From contig NC_080045.1 in the NCBI RefSeq assembly GCF_012489685.1, positions 50,241,096 to 50,305,095 of the forward strand: 64,000 bases of DNA. The letters are read 5' to 3'. Shown here piece after piece: positions 23,550 to 35,819 of the stretch. Positions within the stretch are counted from its first letter, which is position 1, and each line of letters starts with the position of its first letter. The notes beneath the pieces are model-generated. The model ran no database searches and was not told where the DNA came from. It saw nothing but the letters and a program-made list of their open reading frames with translations. This stretch comes from Lotus japonicus (Eukaryota > Streptophyta > Magnoliopsida > Fabales > Fabaceae). The translations under genes were made by a program, and so were the position numbers.

Positions 23550-23729
23550 AGTGACTTCACCGGTGTTTGCGGCATATCCCACTAAGATCGTTGGTCTGTT
23601 GTATCAAGGAAAGTAGTAGGTCGTTGAACTTATCGGCTAACATCTCAAAGTCTTTCATCTCCATCTCCTTAACCTTCATGAGCCCCTCATCCAATTCCTT
23701 CCAAGATGAATTAGATAGTGAGATAGTAA

Positions 23730-23770
<41 letters not shown>

Positions 23771-25705
23771 TAGAGTGAACTGAATGAACTCTTCTCTTGA
23801 ATTAACACTGTGATTTACAACATATATAAAGTTTTCAACAGTAGCTAACCATCTAACTGCCTCTAACAAATTGATAACTCAGCATAACAAAAATTTATGG
23901 TGATGTCATCATTCAGTTACATAGAAATCCATACACACTAGACTAAGACATTAGTATAAGGTAAGATTTTATAATTTGCTGATGAAAAGTGTCTATCTCA
24001 TTTTTTAACTAGGCACATGAGCAATACTTTCAGGGCATCTATAATCTGAAAAATTAGTAAGAGTTCATTTTAAACTTATTTTTTAATTTATCGATTTGAA
24101 CTAAAAACAGTTTTTAAATTGCAGAACACTTTTATAAATGACATGTAGTACTTTGGTCAGAGTTAGGAACTTAGGATGTGGAATAGAAGACTGGCAATTG
24201 CAAACTGGAACAAAGTGAAGTAGCACCTGAAAACAGGATACACAGTATCCATATAGGCTGGTTCATTACTGGAAGAGAATATACTAATACCAGACAATCT
24301 TCCATTCGTCTCCTCATCCTGGCTGTGTTCATCCAACTTATTTGTTAACAAGTCCAAGCAGTCACACATACTATCACAAAGCAATGAGAACTGAGAGAAT
24401 ATTAGGAAAAGAAGCCAAATCATATATACTCTAACATCTAAAAGCTACTATCAAAGCATAGGCATGTAATGGATTCTTCAAAAAAATATGTGCTGATTTG
24501 TTTGTCATTTTTTAGGCAAGTATGAGGATAAAGTTAAATTTGTCCCACTAAGCTTAAAGTGGTTCCATCATCAGGAATCTCATTATAATAGTGTATATTG
24601 CATAGTTGTTACATGGAAAATGCAAAGTGATATCATCCATGTAACAGGTTTATGAAATTTATGCTCTAGGTTTTATGAAGGTAATGAAGTTAACCTGACT
24701 CGCAGCCTCAGTTTCACATTTTTTACTAATAATTGCATGTCAAGGGTTAAGTGTACATAACCTGAATCCAAGTAAGCAACATTAAAACATTTTTTACTAA
24801 TGCTATAAAAGAAACTACGGAATCATGGAAATTCATGTATGGTGCCATATGCACTGGTGGTCACAACGATAAGCTATTGGCTTTGAAAGACAAATCAACT
24901 CAATGAAATTTAAGTAGAAACTATATCATGAAGAAACAATGGATGTACCCAAGCTTCCAATAGACAAAGTCATAGCTTAGAACCTGTTTATCCACCATGT
25001 GGAAGTTTCAGTACTCATTATTTTTTGAGTAATAGTATTAATAGGATATGTCAGATTTCATCAAAGCTAACATGTTAACTCACAAGTCTAATATTTCAGC
25101 TATTTAAGATTTGACAATCATTCAAGCGACAAATCGACATAGCATATTCAGATTTTCATGTTCCATTACGAGTGACAAAAACCATCAAATCGACATAGCA
25201 TAAAGGAAAGTTAGATTGTTCAAACCCGGAGTCCCATTTCAATCCAGCTTCTCAGCGTTCTCGGAACACCATCAGCAAGCATCATACTGACTTGATTCGC
25301 ATCAAAAAACTCAACGGAGACATGAAGGGAAAGAGAGAAAACCAGTCAGGAATTTTGTCGAACAGTTTATAGGCATTAAAACTTCAATGGTAATATGCTT
25401 ATAAATTCAGGCAATCAATTAACCGAACAGTGTGTATGCCTCAGAAACCAGGATAAAAATACCAAGAAAATTAGGTATCTACTCCCAACGCAAACTAAAA
25501 ATTCCATAGATAGTATCAAACAATTTTCAAATGATTCGAAACTGTTACAACAGCAACAGCGAAGGTTGCAGAGAGAATCGAAAACGCATGCAGCGAAACC
25601 AAATCAGAGAACAGAAAATGCTGAAATTGAAGGAACGATTGACGAAGAAAGAGGGTTGAAGAAGAATGAACCAACCTTTGAGCAGCGAAGCCATGAAACA
25701 GTTGA
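23550..25705 (-). pseudogene. Possible captured host-gene exons inside the CACTA element
   Basis: On the minus strand several exon-like pieces appear in order. One is ATGGCTTCGCTGCTCAAAG with a GT donor near 25690 (MASLLK). One near 25300-25205 reads EFFDANQVSMMLADGVPRTL. One near 24390-24228 is bounded by CTCTCAG and TTTTCAG plus GTGC and contains LDLLTNKLDEHSQDEETNGR. One near 23705-23550 reads KELDEGLMKVKEMEMKDFEM then ends RKHR and a stop. The parent gene was not identified. Splice-site pairing between pieces is incomplete, so transcription and coding are uncertain. Confidence 0.4.
23735..23766. repeat. (GA)n microsatellite
   Basis: Sixteen uninterrupted AG units inside the CACTA element, immediately next to the last exon-like piece. 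Confidence 0.95.
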
Positions 25706-26057
25706 GCAGTGAATCGAACTCAATCGCTCTTCAAGAACTGATTCTGCGCTCGAAAACAAAAATCCGTGAGAGAAGAGAGAGAACGATCGGTGAGAGAAGA
25801 GAGTGGAGAAACAACGATCGGTTGCTAGATCTAGGGTTTCATGGTGAGAGTTGCAGAGAGATGAGAGGTGTGAGTCGTGAGAGAGGTAATTAGGAAAGGG
25901 ATCTGAAATAAACGAGGGAAAATTAGAAAAAATCCGCGAGTTAATTACGGGGTTTAGTAAAACCCCCCTTAACTTTAAAAAGTTAACGACATTTGCGGGG
26001 GTTTCGGAAACCCCCGTTAAAAACCCCCCGCTAAATGACAGTTTTTTTGTAGTGCCA

Positions 26058-27108
26058 GCACTTTGGATACAACCTTGTACACACATCCGATGAGTGAAAT
26101 GGGCCTAGAATCATTCAAAGCCAAAGGGAAGCTAACCTTTGGAATCAAGGCGATAAATGATGCATTGCTACCCTTGGTCCAACACCCTCTTCTCCATAAA
26201 TCCTCCATCACTTTATGAAAGTCGTCTTTGAGCAAGTCTCATAACTTCTGAATGAATTTAAAATTAAATCCATCAGGTCTTGAACTCTTATCACCCCCGC
26301 ACTCCCATACTGCCTCCTTATTTCCTCCACCCCAAACTGCCTCGTCAAAAACTCATTATCTGAGTCGTTTAGTGCTCCAAAGGGGACCCCATCCAGATTT
26401 AATCCCACCCCTGATTTGCGGTAAACCTCTGGTCAAAGTACTTCTTAACTTCACTTTTCACCTTTTGCGGATCCTCCTCCCATGTGCCATCAATCATCAA
26501 GCCCACAATAGAGTTTGTGCATCTTCACCAATTTATTAGCGAATGGAAGTATTTTGTGTTCTGATCCCTATCCTTCAACCATTGCGATCTTGACTTTTGG
26601 TAAAACATTGATTCATGGAGATTTAGAACTGTCCAAAACCCGCCAAGTAGCACCTTTCGTTCATTTCCCTCCTCCATGGACAACCATTCTTCTTCTTTAA
26701 TTCCTTCTTATCCAATTCGTTCATCTTATGTACCACATCATTCCTTCTGCTTCTCAAGTCCCCAAACACATCTTTATTACAATCCTTCAACTTCACTTTT
26801 AGGTTCTTCAATTTTTCCTTGAGTACATAGGCTCCCGAACCTCTAATCTGATTTTCTTCCCAAGCTTTCTCCACGAACCCCACTAACCTTGGGTCCTTGA
26901 GCCAGCAATTCATCACACATAATGGTTTAGGTCCCCAGTCAAGAAATTTGTTCCGCAACAGTAATGGGCAATGGTCTGATATGTCTCTATTGAGACCCAA
27001 TTGTGTACAGTTATGCGAGTTTGCTAGCCAACCCAGAGATATGATGAATCTGTCTATCCTACTTTGTGCTTGGCCATTTGGTTGATACCACGTAAATTTC
27101 TTTCCTGC
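26058..27108 (-). pseudogene. LINE endonuclease end and reverse transcriptase, 5' half
   Basis: This is the upstream part of the same LINE. At its 5' end is the tail of the apurinic-type endonuclease (GRKFTWYQPNGQAQSRIDRF, then DISDHCPLLL), followed by the linker and the start of the reverse transcriptase (CWTKGSNASFIALIPKV, then DSRPISLIGCVYKVVSKVL). The frame runs without a gap into the 3' half when the CACTA element and one CCA are removed. The 5' truncation point is near 27108. Several frameshifts make it non-functional. Confidence 0.8.
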
Positions 27109-28265
27109 CAGGTAACAAGATGTAAGTACATCAATTATGACCGTGTAATTTAATCATGAATATATAAGATTAAAAATTATTAATAATTAAGTAATCATTT
27201 AAAAATGTCATATGACTTCTTAAAAAGCTAAATGACTTAATATTTTGATCTTAACCATTCAATATTAGATTAAATGTGATGAGTTATTCTTAACATTCTT
27301 GTACAAGGAGACAATATAATTCCCATATCATACATCCTCATGTGTATGACATAAGACTCTCTAAAACGTTGATGCATGCTTTTATGGCTCTGAATGAGCT
27401 AGCAAAGGGAATAATGCTCTTACGAGTTGTCCTAATCAGCATGAGCATCTACCATACATTAATCCAAAATATAAATGACTAACGCCCAGTTATATTTTGA
27501 AGGACGTGTTGTCTTGAATTGTAAGATTCTTTTATTCTCAACTCCGTTAAATATGGGAAAAATCTATGGGCGTTGCACTGAATGACTAATTATATGTTGC
27601 AATATCTGCATGGGAATATTACCTTCTATACAATTGGGTCACATTGTCTAACAATTGTCATAGATGGTGTGTAAAGAGGAGATTATCAGAATATATTTTT
27701 CCTTTGCATCCAAAACTATACTTTTCAATTCCGACAAATAGTTGGTTTAAGTGCTACATGCTTGAAATTTTTCTTAAACACTATTTTAAGTTTGAGTTTT
27801 TAAGATCGGCCGGAAGAGTTAGCTTTACCAAAATATAGATATTTCTATTGAAATATGATTGTCTCTCATGAATAATATATTTGGGTTAGACAAAACAAAT
27901 CTTTGCTTTTTCTTGTTTTGAGCTCATCCATATCGCACGAGACTTGTTATTCTCATGTCTTCATCAACGATCTAGATACCATTCCTGTCTGAAAGGTTGT
28001 AACATCACTTGGTTTAGTTGATGCTATAAGTATAAATAAATATCCATACATATATAAAACCGAATTTATACTCTTTTTCGTACATGTGTTGGTTTTGCCT
28101 ATATATGTGAAAGAGTGGTATATAACTCCAGATTGATCATTACAAAACATTATCATTCATTCATTCGAGATATGCAAATGGAAGAAGGGAATATATTCCA
28201 TGATGGTTGGTTTCTTCCATAGGTGTACTTCCTTCTTTGCTTCTTAATTAAATTATATATCTACC
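27109..28265. promoter_or_regulatory. Upstream region of the HIPP gene
   Basis: No gene is seen. The last 250 bases before the start at 28266 are a plausible promoter and leader. TATA-like strings (CATATATAAAACCG at about 28046 and CTATATATGTG at about 28099) lie 165-220 bases upstream of the start codon. The rest is AT-rich with no recognised repeats. Confidence 0.4.
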
Positions 28266-31200
28266 ATGACTTCCCTGCTAGAGAAAACTTTGGGCTCTGA
28301 AATCTCTTCCTTTATATACCGCTGTTGTTTTATCTATCAAGACCATCACCATCATCATCATAACAATAAGAGCCTCAAAAAGAACTTCAACATGGGGAAG
28401 AAGAGTAGACCACTTTCCTTGCAGGTTAATTTGCTTTTAGTATATATATGCATGGTTGTTTTTCTCTAATGTTAATTTTCTCCTATGTTATTTATTGTTT
28501 GATTTTTCTTTGCCATGATTCAGCTTTATTTGAAAAAAAAATAGCAGTTTATTAGAATTTTTTTAAAATTAAATTAAATTTTTCTTTTAATATAATCTGA
28601 AAAAAATAAATGCATTAATTTGGTCCCCATATATTAATATCTCCTTTGATTTTGATAAAAATAAATAAATGGTGAAGAAAATAAAAATAAAACGACAAGC
28701 CAATAATCTTTTTTTTTTTTTTTTTTTTTGACAAGCCAAAGAAAAGATGCATAAAACAGCACAAGGTGTGCAAGAAGAAAGTTTACAATGTTCATGACCC
28801 CCATGTTCTAATAGCATTAAGAACCACAGGCAGCCAAGGAAAAAACGAAAAACATAACAGACATAGCATGCAGAAGGTTTGCAGTGAGCTATACTAATAG
28901 CTCATCACTATACAATAGCACCAGCCCATTTGTAGGACATCCCTTAAGGCCAAGGAAGATATAATTATTGTAAATCTTAGCTCCCCATCATACAGATCAG
29001 AGGCTCCTTGTCCCACTCGTAGAAAGATGATTTGAAACTTTGCATCAAAGATTTGAGCCACAACCAAGACCTCAATTTCACCATATCCACTACCTCTTCC
29101 AAATTTACTTGTTCGCCTTTGAAAGCCACTGCATTCCTGTGAATCCAAATGCTCCAAATAACAGCAAGCCAAATTGTTTTCCAGCACAACCTTTGTTTTT
29201 TGTTTCTTCCCCAAATTTCATGATGCGCAAGATGAATGTTATGGTCAATTGGTAATACTGTTTCCACCCTTAACCATGCATAACAGCTCATCCATATCCT
29301 ATATGAGACATTGCATCCAAAGAAAAGATGTCCAGCACTCTCCAACTGCTGAGAACAAAAGAAGCATGCACCATTTCTATTGCTGTCCACAGCCACTCCT
29401 CTCCTGAGTAAATTATCCAACGTTGGCAGCCTTCTGAGAGCAACTCTCCACACAAGGCAAATAACCTTGGAAGGAGCCAAACCCTTCCACAGCTCCTTGA
29501 AAAAAATGTTGCTGTCAACATGAGGGAATTGAGCCAAGTATGCTGATTTCACTGAATATCTCCCCTCTAGTTCACACTTCCAGAGCCATGAGTCCTTCAC
29601 GTTCCTCTGAATCTGAACTGAAGATAACACCTGCAGTAAACTGTCAAAAATATGCTGCTCATGCACGAACAGATTTCTCCTCCACCGCAGCTTCCAATCC
29701 CACCCAGCCACCCCCCATTCCCCCATCTCAGCCACTGTTGAATCCTTTTGCACAGACACATTGTACAGCCTATTAAATTTCTGTTTTAGACACTCATCCC
29801 CAACCCAACACTCTCCCCAAAACCCCACTGAACTTCCGTCCCCCACTACCCTCTTTATATTTTCTTGTATCCAACCCCCCCTCTCACTGCACTCCCCTAT
29901 AATCCCTAGATCCTTCCACCAATTTGACCCTTTCCCAAAACATGACTCTTCGCCAATCCATACTTTAGCCCCATATTTCGACCCGATGACCCTTCCCCAC
30001 AAACTATCTCTCTCACTCAGCAACCTCCACCTCCACTTACCCAACAAGGCCCTATTAAACGCTACAATGTCTCTCACCCCTAAACCTCCCTGATCCTTTG
30101 GCCTACACACCCTATCCCAACTTACCCATGGAATTTTCCTCACATCCTCACTTCCCCCCCCCCCACAAAAATCTTCGCTGCAACTTCCTGATATTATTAG
30201 CAACAGACAATGGAATTTTATAGAAAGATAGATAAAAGTAATCTTGTTAAACACGGAATAGAAGAGTGAAAAAGTAACTTTTCAGGTGAGTACACATGAG
30301 AATATAATTTTTTTATTGGGTTTAGATCGATGCAATGTCCATATATAACTACAATTTTCCATGATAATATATAAAAATCATTTCGTTCAAAAAAAAACCA
30401 TCAATATAATGAAGGATTTTTGTTTTCTTTTGAGAGTTAGCAAGCCAATTTTTTTCCTGGCCAATATTATTTTAACTATTTGTTAAACAAAATATAGGTA
30501 AGCCAATATATATTTTGATCATTTGTTACCTTTTAATTACGACCATTCATGATTAAATCTAACGGTTATAATTTATTTAAAAATATATTTTCATAAGATG
30601 CATGCATCTCATATATTTTGTTAGAGGAAATTAAATTAACTTCATGCAAACTGAAATGGTATCTCATAATGCATATTTGTTTCAGACCGTTGAGCTGAAA
30701 GTGAGGATGTGCTGCAAAGGTTGCGAAAGAGTTGTCAAAAACGCCATTTACAAGCTCAAAGGTACTTTTTATTTTTTGGCTTAGGAGTTAGGACTCACTA
30801 AGTGGGTCTCATTTGCTCGACTTCTTTATATCATCCTAAACAAATATGAGGTGAAATTATTGTAGCACTTTAAGTAATCAAGTAGTAATATTTTGATATA
30901 TGTTTTAGGAAGTTTTAGCTTTTCGTGTTAAAATATTATTATGCCACTTGAAATAAGAATAATTTTATTTCATATTTATTTGAAGTTATTTAAACTATGT
31001 ATAATATTCATCTTCAAATGAGATTGAACAAGTGTTCATATTTCACTTCACTCAAATCAATCCCATTATTCCATTCTACTAAGTGGATCGACCCTAATAG
31101 AGTCTAAAGAAGATTCGGGATAAAATAATTGAAATGATGTAGGATGGAATCTATCCTTAAGTTTATATACTACCACTATTTTTGTTACATTTTTTCATTT

Positions 31201-32971
31201 GCCAACACATGTGATGAAATGTCGATATTTTTATTTGTCCGACATAGTTAATATGACCATAAATCAATATAAAGGGTTGTTAGGCATAAATCCCCGCCCC
31301 CTCTTAAACTATATAAAAAAAGATAGAATCTTATCTTGATGAGTTTGACTGGTTCATACACGCATAAACTTTCATGGATACGTATCTTTTTAGGTGGCCA
31401 AAAGCTATATTATATTAATTGATGCATTTTAATCATAATAAATTATTTGTTAACTATATTTAATATTATCGCATGCATAAATACAATTTTAGTATATAAG
31501 GACAATATTGCTTTTGTTTTAGTTCATCTCTAAGAAAAAAAAAGTCTTCCTATGAGTTTAATTTGTAACTTAGTTTGATGTCATTTTAAGTCTTAAATGC
31601 CATGTCGGAAATAAGGCTTAGTTAGTCTTCCAGGCTTTTTCGCCTTCTCTGTTTTTTTCTTACTTTCGTAATCAAAATATCATTATAACCGATACTTCTG
31701 AAACTACACAATTATCGCATTAAGTGGTAAAGAGCGAACTAAATATTTTTTTGGTTGCTGTAGTACCTTAAGCCAGATTAAGATGTGGTACCCAAAATGA
31801 GTCGGTTCAATAATAAAAATACTCATGTATTGGTTAAAATTTTGATTGTGTCCTATCGTAATAATGCAGGGTTCCATTATTAGGGACGTGAGATTTGGAA
31901 GTTGTGTTTTCTGAATTTTTTGCATCCATCAACCATGGTCATTTTACGCGCATTTCCATTGTCATTATTCATTTCCACCACTCGTACATTTTTCATCAAA
32001 AAATGAATTTCATGAGATAAAGTTAATTGACAAGTAAAGTAAAATCTAAATATGTAGTATTTACCTTGAATAAAATGATAATAATCTATAGAATTACTTA
32101 ATGAGGTACCATACTCAAAAAAATTTAAGGGTACCACATAATTTACCTATTTGTTTTTCATTTATAGAAATTAACAATTGAACTTCAACCACTTGTTTAA
32201 TGATAAAGTGTGTTAAGCTACTACATCTTCTTGTTCTAGTGCTAACGAACAAAAAAAATTGACCCATTTATCCTATAATTAAATTCATGAATTTGGATTT
32301 TCCCCTGTTCTGTAAAATTAAAAAATGGTTTTGTTGAAGAGAAAAAGACAAGTTTTTAATAGGATTAGTGGATCACATAACCCATCACGATCAATTTTTA
32401 AATAATAAAATTTATACCATTTCTCTCTAAGAAGATTATATCCTGTTATTAAATTTGATACCGCATATCTCTAGAAATTCAACCCCACTACCATTCTTTT
32501 TTTTATACCATTTCTCTTTAAGATTTTTCATTCCTCACGCTAAATGCACATACTCCGACTGCATTGCCAATAAGTTACCCCCCACTTCTTCCTAAATGAT
32601 GTCATCATGTATGATTAATGTTTATAATATGCTGTTTTTGTTTGGTAGGCATAGATTCAGTGAATGTGGAGTTAGAGATGGAGAGGGTGACAGTTACCGG
32701 CTACGTTGAGCGGAACAAGGTGCTGAAGGCGGTGAGAAGGTCAGGGAAAAGAGCAGAGTTCTGGCCATACCCAAATCCACCACTTTACTTCACATCTGCT
32801 AACAATTACTTCAAAGACACCACAAGTGAGTTCAAAGAAAGCTACAACTACTACAGACATGGCTACAATCTCCCTGAGAGGCATGGCACCATGCATGTGT
32901 CTCACCGTGGAGATGACAATGTTAGTAACATGTTCAATGATGATAATGTTAATGCTTGCTCTCTCATGTAA
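28266..32971 (+). CDS. Heavy-metal-associated isoprenylated plant protein (HIPP), HMA domain
   Basis: Three exons with continuous phase, 28266-28424, 30686-30761 and 32649-32971, give 185 residues. The HMA fold (about 54-120) starts TVELKVRMCCKGCERVVKNA, with the metal-binding CxxC as C-K-G-C, and continues VTVTGYVERNKVLKAVRRSG and KRAEFWPYPNPPLYF. The C terminus is Cys-Ser-Leu-Met, a CaaX box for prenylation, so a membrane-associated metal or protein binder is expected. The far ATG at 28266 is preferred over one at 28392 (MGKKSRPL), because MTSLLEKTLGSEISSF fits this HIPP subgroup as I recall it. A run of six His at residues 27-32 is unusual and could also bind metal. Intron 1 (2.3 kb) contains an antisense LINE and intron 2 (1.9 kb) a dispersed repeat. 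Confidence 0.93.
28709..30190 (-). pseudogene. 5'-truncated LINE, zf-RVT and C-terminal region, in HIPP intron 1
   Basis: A long minus-strand frame (stop at 28977, open to about 30190) encodes the C-terminal part of a plant LINE ORF2. It has KIPWVSWDRVCRPKDQGGLG, a Trp-rich stretch, then the zf-RVT zinc-binding region KGLAPSKVICLVWRVALRRL with CFFCSQQLESAGHLFFGC, and an RNase H-less end. A 3' UTR follows and ends in a run of 21 T on the plus strand (28709-28729), which is the poly(A) tail. It is cut off at the 5' side before the reverse transcriptase catalytic region. The frame is unbroken, so the copy is rather young although it cannot move by itself. Confidence 0.88.
31742..32150 (-). repeat. 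Dispersed 0.4-kb repeat, copy 2, in HIPP intron 2
   Basis: Inverted relative of 1894-2300. Its reverse complement begins AGGTAAATTATGTGGTACCC and ends near TTAAGGTACTACAGCAACC, following the other copy throughout. No coding capacity. It is non-identical to copy 1, so both insertions are old. Confidence 0.65.
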
Positions 32972-34585
32972 ATAGTTAATTAACCCCTTGTTGTTAATTA
33001 TTATGTGTGTATTGCTATTGCTAGCTACCTGCTAGGAGTGAAACTCTTATGATCAGGATTATGTAAATTAATTTGCAGTATTAATTGTGTGATTTATGAA
33101 AGCTTTGGGCTTTTGTAAATTTGACTTTTATATTTTATAATTTAACTTCCACTAATGTAAAATATTATGTGAGGTAAAGAATAATACAATACTCCGCTCA
33201 ACGCGTGGATTAACTTATGTGAGAGTTGTTCTATATTATTAAACAAAAGTCTCTTGATGTTAAAAAAAGGAATAATAAAATATGGTAGTTACTTTTTTTA
33301 TTTTGAAACTTGGTAGTTACTTAGATTTTAAGACAATGGCTCGTGTGGTTGTATCAATATTAAAATTTTATAAAATTAACCTGGTGATGAATTTGGACAA
33401 AACTTATTTACAAATTGATTGATTTTTTTTTTTATAAGTAAAAAAAATTGTATTCAAAAGATGCACAAGGGGTGCAAAGACCCATAGTACAATAGAGATG
33501 TAACAAATAGAAAAAAACACAACAGAAAGAAGTGAATGATAAACAAGTAAGAAACAAAAAGAAGTGACAGATAACAAGCTAGAATAAATGACTAGGACCA
33601 AGCCCCAAAAATTGAACAACCAATTGCCCCAATTAACCATCACATATATTGTTTACAATAGGCTAGTCTAGTAACAGTGGATGAGAGTTAATGATGTTTG
33701 ATAAAGGAGAAGGACCACTCTTCACCAGAGCAAGAGGAGATGACGTCGACGACTGAGCTCTCAAGAAACGTTGGTGTTGGTGTGAGTTCTCAAACAATAA
33801 CTCGTTGTTGGTAAGTTATTCAATGAGCAATAGTACAAACAGAACGTATAGTAATATTGATGCAACGTTGCAATTTGTGACGGTTTTAATCGCCACAAAT
33901 TACATATGTGAGGGTGACACCACTATATTCAGTGTTGGTGGACCTCATGGGTCTAATTTTTTACTTCTTTAGTTGAGTATTAAGATCATTTTATATCACA
34001 TGACGTTGCTAAGTGAAATATTATACACATCTCTCTTAATAAATATTTAAAAAAGTCTCATAAATTTAATGTCCGAAAAGATTTTCACATAAGAAGATCT
34101 TGTCATTATCTTCTCCCTCCACCTCTTTATGTTTTTTTTATAAGTCAAAGACAAGCAATACATCAATGAAAAAAGAGGGGGAAATAGGAGAAAGCCGGTG
34201 CAGCTGGCAAAAGACCAGAAGGCAACAAATAGGATCCCCAACATGCTACCTACTAAGTAGATCATTTACTGCACTCCAAGGTATTGTGCAACTAGTTGTG
34301 CAACTAGATAAGCAAAACACATCCAAAACTACAAACAGATTTAGTACAACAACAGCAAACCAAATTGTACTTAAGATAGTTCCAAGTTCCAACTTGGTAA
34401 ACCAAATGATAGCCCAAGATCACAAAAAGAAATACTATTAGTTCCCACCTTATCTTATTGAATCACAGCATCTAAAACCAACAATCACAGTCAAGGAGTT
34501 CAATGACAATGTTTAGACCCTGTCACATCAGCCTTCATATATTATTATACAATTTTGAATACTTCCTGACTATTGAACACTCAAT
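32972..34585. other. Intergenic DNA with LINE-tail-like scraps
   Basis: The 3' UTR of the HIPP gene probably occupies the first 200 bases. Two T-rich stretches, 33420-33500 and 34128-34180, each followed by AAAAGATGCACAAGG-like or AAGACAAGCAATACATC-like sequence, resemble the 3' tails of minus-strand LINEs (compare 28709-28790). No gene was found. Confidence 0.4.
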
Positions 34586-35033
34586 GAGTAAAGATTCATA
34601 GACATCTAAATAGTAGAAACACCCCAAACACTCATTTTTCCTGCGGATTTGGCCAAATAATACACTGAACTAACCACCTAAATACACATGACTAACCATA
34701 AAGCACATAACCGTGTAAAGTTGAAATTCCTAAATTAGGGATTTGGCCAAATAATACACTGAACTAACCACCTAAATACACATGACTAACCATAAAGCAC
34801 AGATTGGCCAAATAATACACTGAACTAACCACCTAAATACACATGACTAACCATAAAGCACAGAACCATGTAAAATTGAATTTATGAATTTCAACTGAGT
34901 TTACACGGTTATGTGCTTTATGGTTAGTCATGTGTATTTAGGTGGTTAGTTCAGTGTATTATTTGGCCAAATCCGCAGGAAAAAGGGGTGTTTGGGGTGT
35001 TTCTACTATTTAGATGTCTATGAATCATTATTC
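34586..35033. mobile_element. Foldback MITE, 448 bp, with 134-bp arms and a 10-bp TSD
   Basis: The left arm (34586-34719) starts GAGTAAAGATTCATAGACAT. The right arm (34900-35033) is its near-perfect reverse complement, differing at only a few positions. The direct repeat AACACTCAAT lies at 34576-34585 and 35034-35043 and is taken as the target duplication. A unit of about 60 bp containing TTGGCCAAATAATACACTGA and CATGACTAACCATAAAGCAC occurs three times in direct order in the left half and once inverted on the right. The terminal motif links it to the MITEs at 880-1242. A 10-bp duplication suggests the Mutator superfamily. Confidence 0.9.
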
Positions 35034-35655
35034 AACACTCAATACATCCCCCATTCACAAGGTGACCATTTCTTTTTTTAACTTTATTTTAAAGATTAAA
35101 TGAATTTGAGAATTTTTTTTCTCATTCAAAAAACTGGTTACAAAAAAGAAGAAAATACTGTATAATTGACAAGAGAGTCTTTCAGCAAGATCGTTAAGCT
35201 CTACATCAGATCTATATATCAACCACTCTAATGGTCGTCGGTGGGCTACAAACTCCTTTCTTAGCAAATCAATCCACCACACCATTATCCTCTCGAGCAA
35301 TCGAAGAGAATGTGTCACCCTCCAACTCACAAAACTATGAAATGTGATATTTTAAATGGGGTAGATACACAATAATAGAAATTTCTCCAAAATATTTTCA
35401 AACAAAAATAAGCAGAAAGTCAAATGAACGAGACACACGTCTTGTGTAATCAAAATGCAAACCCAAAAAGTCAAATCCAATGCAATACTGAAACATTACC
35501 CCCATACATCCCAAATAGTAACATAAAGATAAATAAATATTAAATAGAATTTAATGTATATGCACGTTTTACACTAACGACCAATCACAACATACCACTT
35601 ACATGAAATAGTAACTTTCATCTTAAATTTTAACTAAAATAAAAGGGGTTGTCTA

Positions 35656-35819
35656 AATGACCCATGATAAAATTTGGGTTAAATAACCCACCATCCAATC
35701 ACATTAGAGATAAGTGAGTTGGAATTTCTAGATTTTATTTATTAATTTATTTCCAACTCATTTATCTCCAATGTGATTGGATGGTGGGTTATTTAACCCA
35801 AATTTTATCATGGGTCATT
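35656..35819. mobile_element. Short foldback element, 164 bp
   Basis: Two arms of about 68 bases, AATGACCCATGATAAAATTT onwards and its reverse complement, differ at very few positions and are separated by about 27 AT-rich bases. The whole forms a near-perfect hairpin. It ends about 260 bp upstream of the start codon of the 5-phosphatase gene, so it lies in or next to the promoter. Confidence 0.85.

Larger units (their letters stand above)
22780..26054. mobile_element. Non-autonomous CACTA transposon, 3275 bp
   Basis: The left end is CACTACAAAAAAAAACGTTA and the right end is CAGTTTTTTTGTAGTG, so the termini are inverted repeats with the diagnostic CACTA. A 3-bp target duplication CCA lies at 22777-22779 and 26055-26057, as this superfamily requires. 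Both subterminal regions repeat TTAGCGGGGGTTTT-like motifs in both orientations. No transposase is seen, so it would need one in trans. It interrupts a LINE reverse transcriptase and is therefore younger than that LINE. It carries exon-like sequence described separately. Confidence 0.93.
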
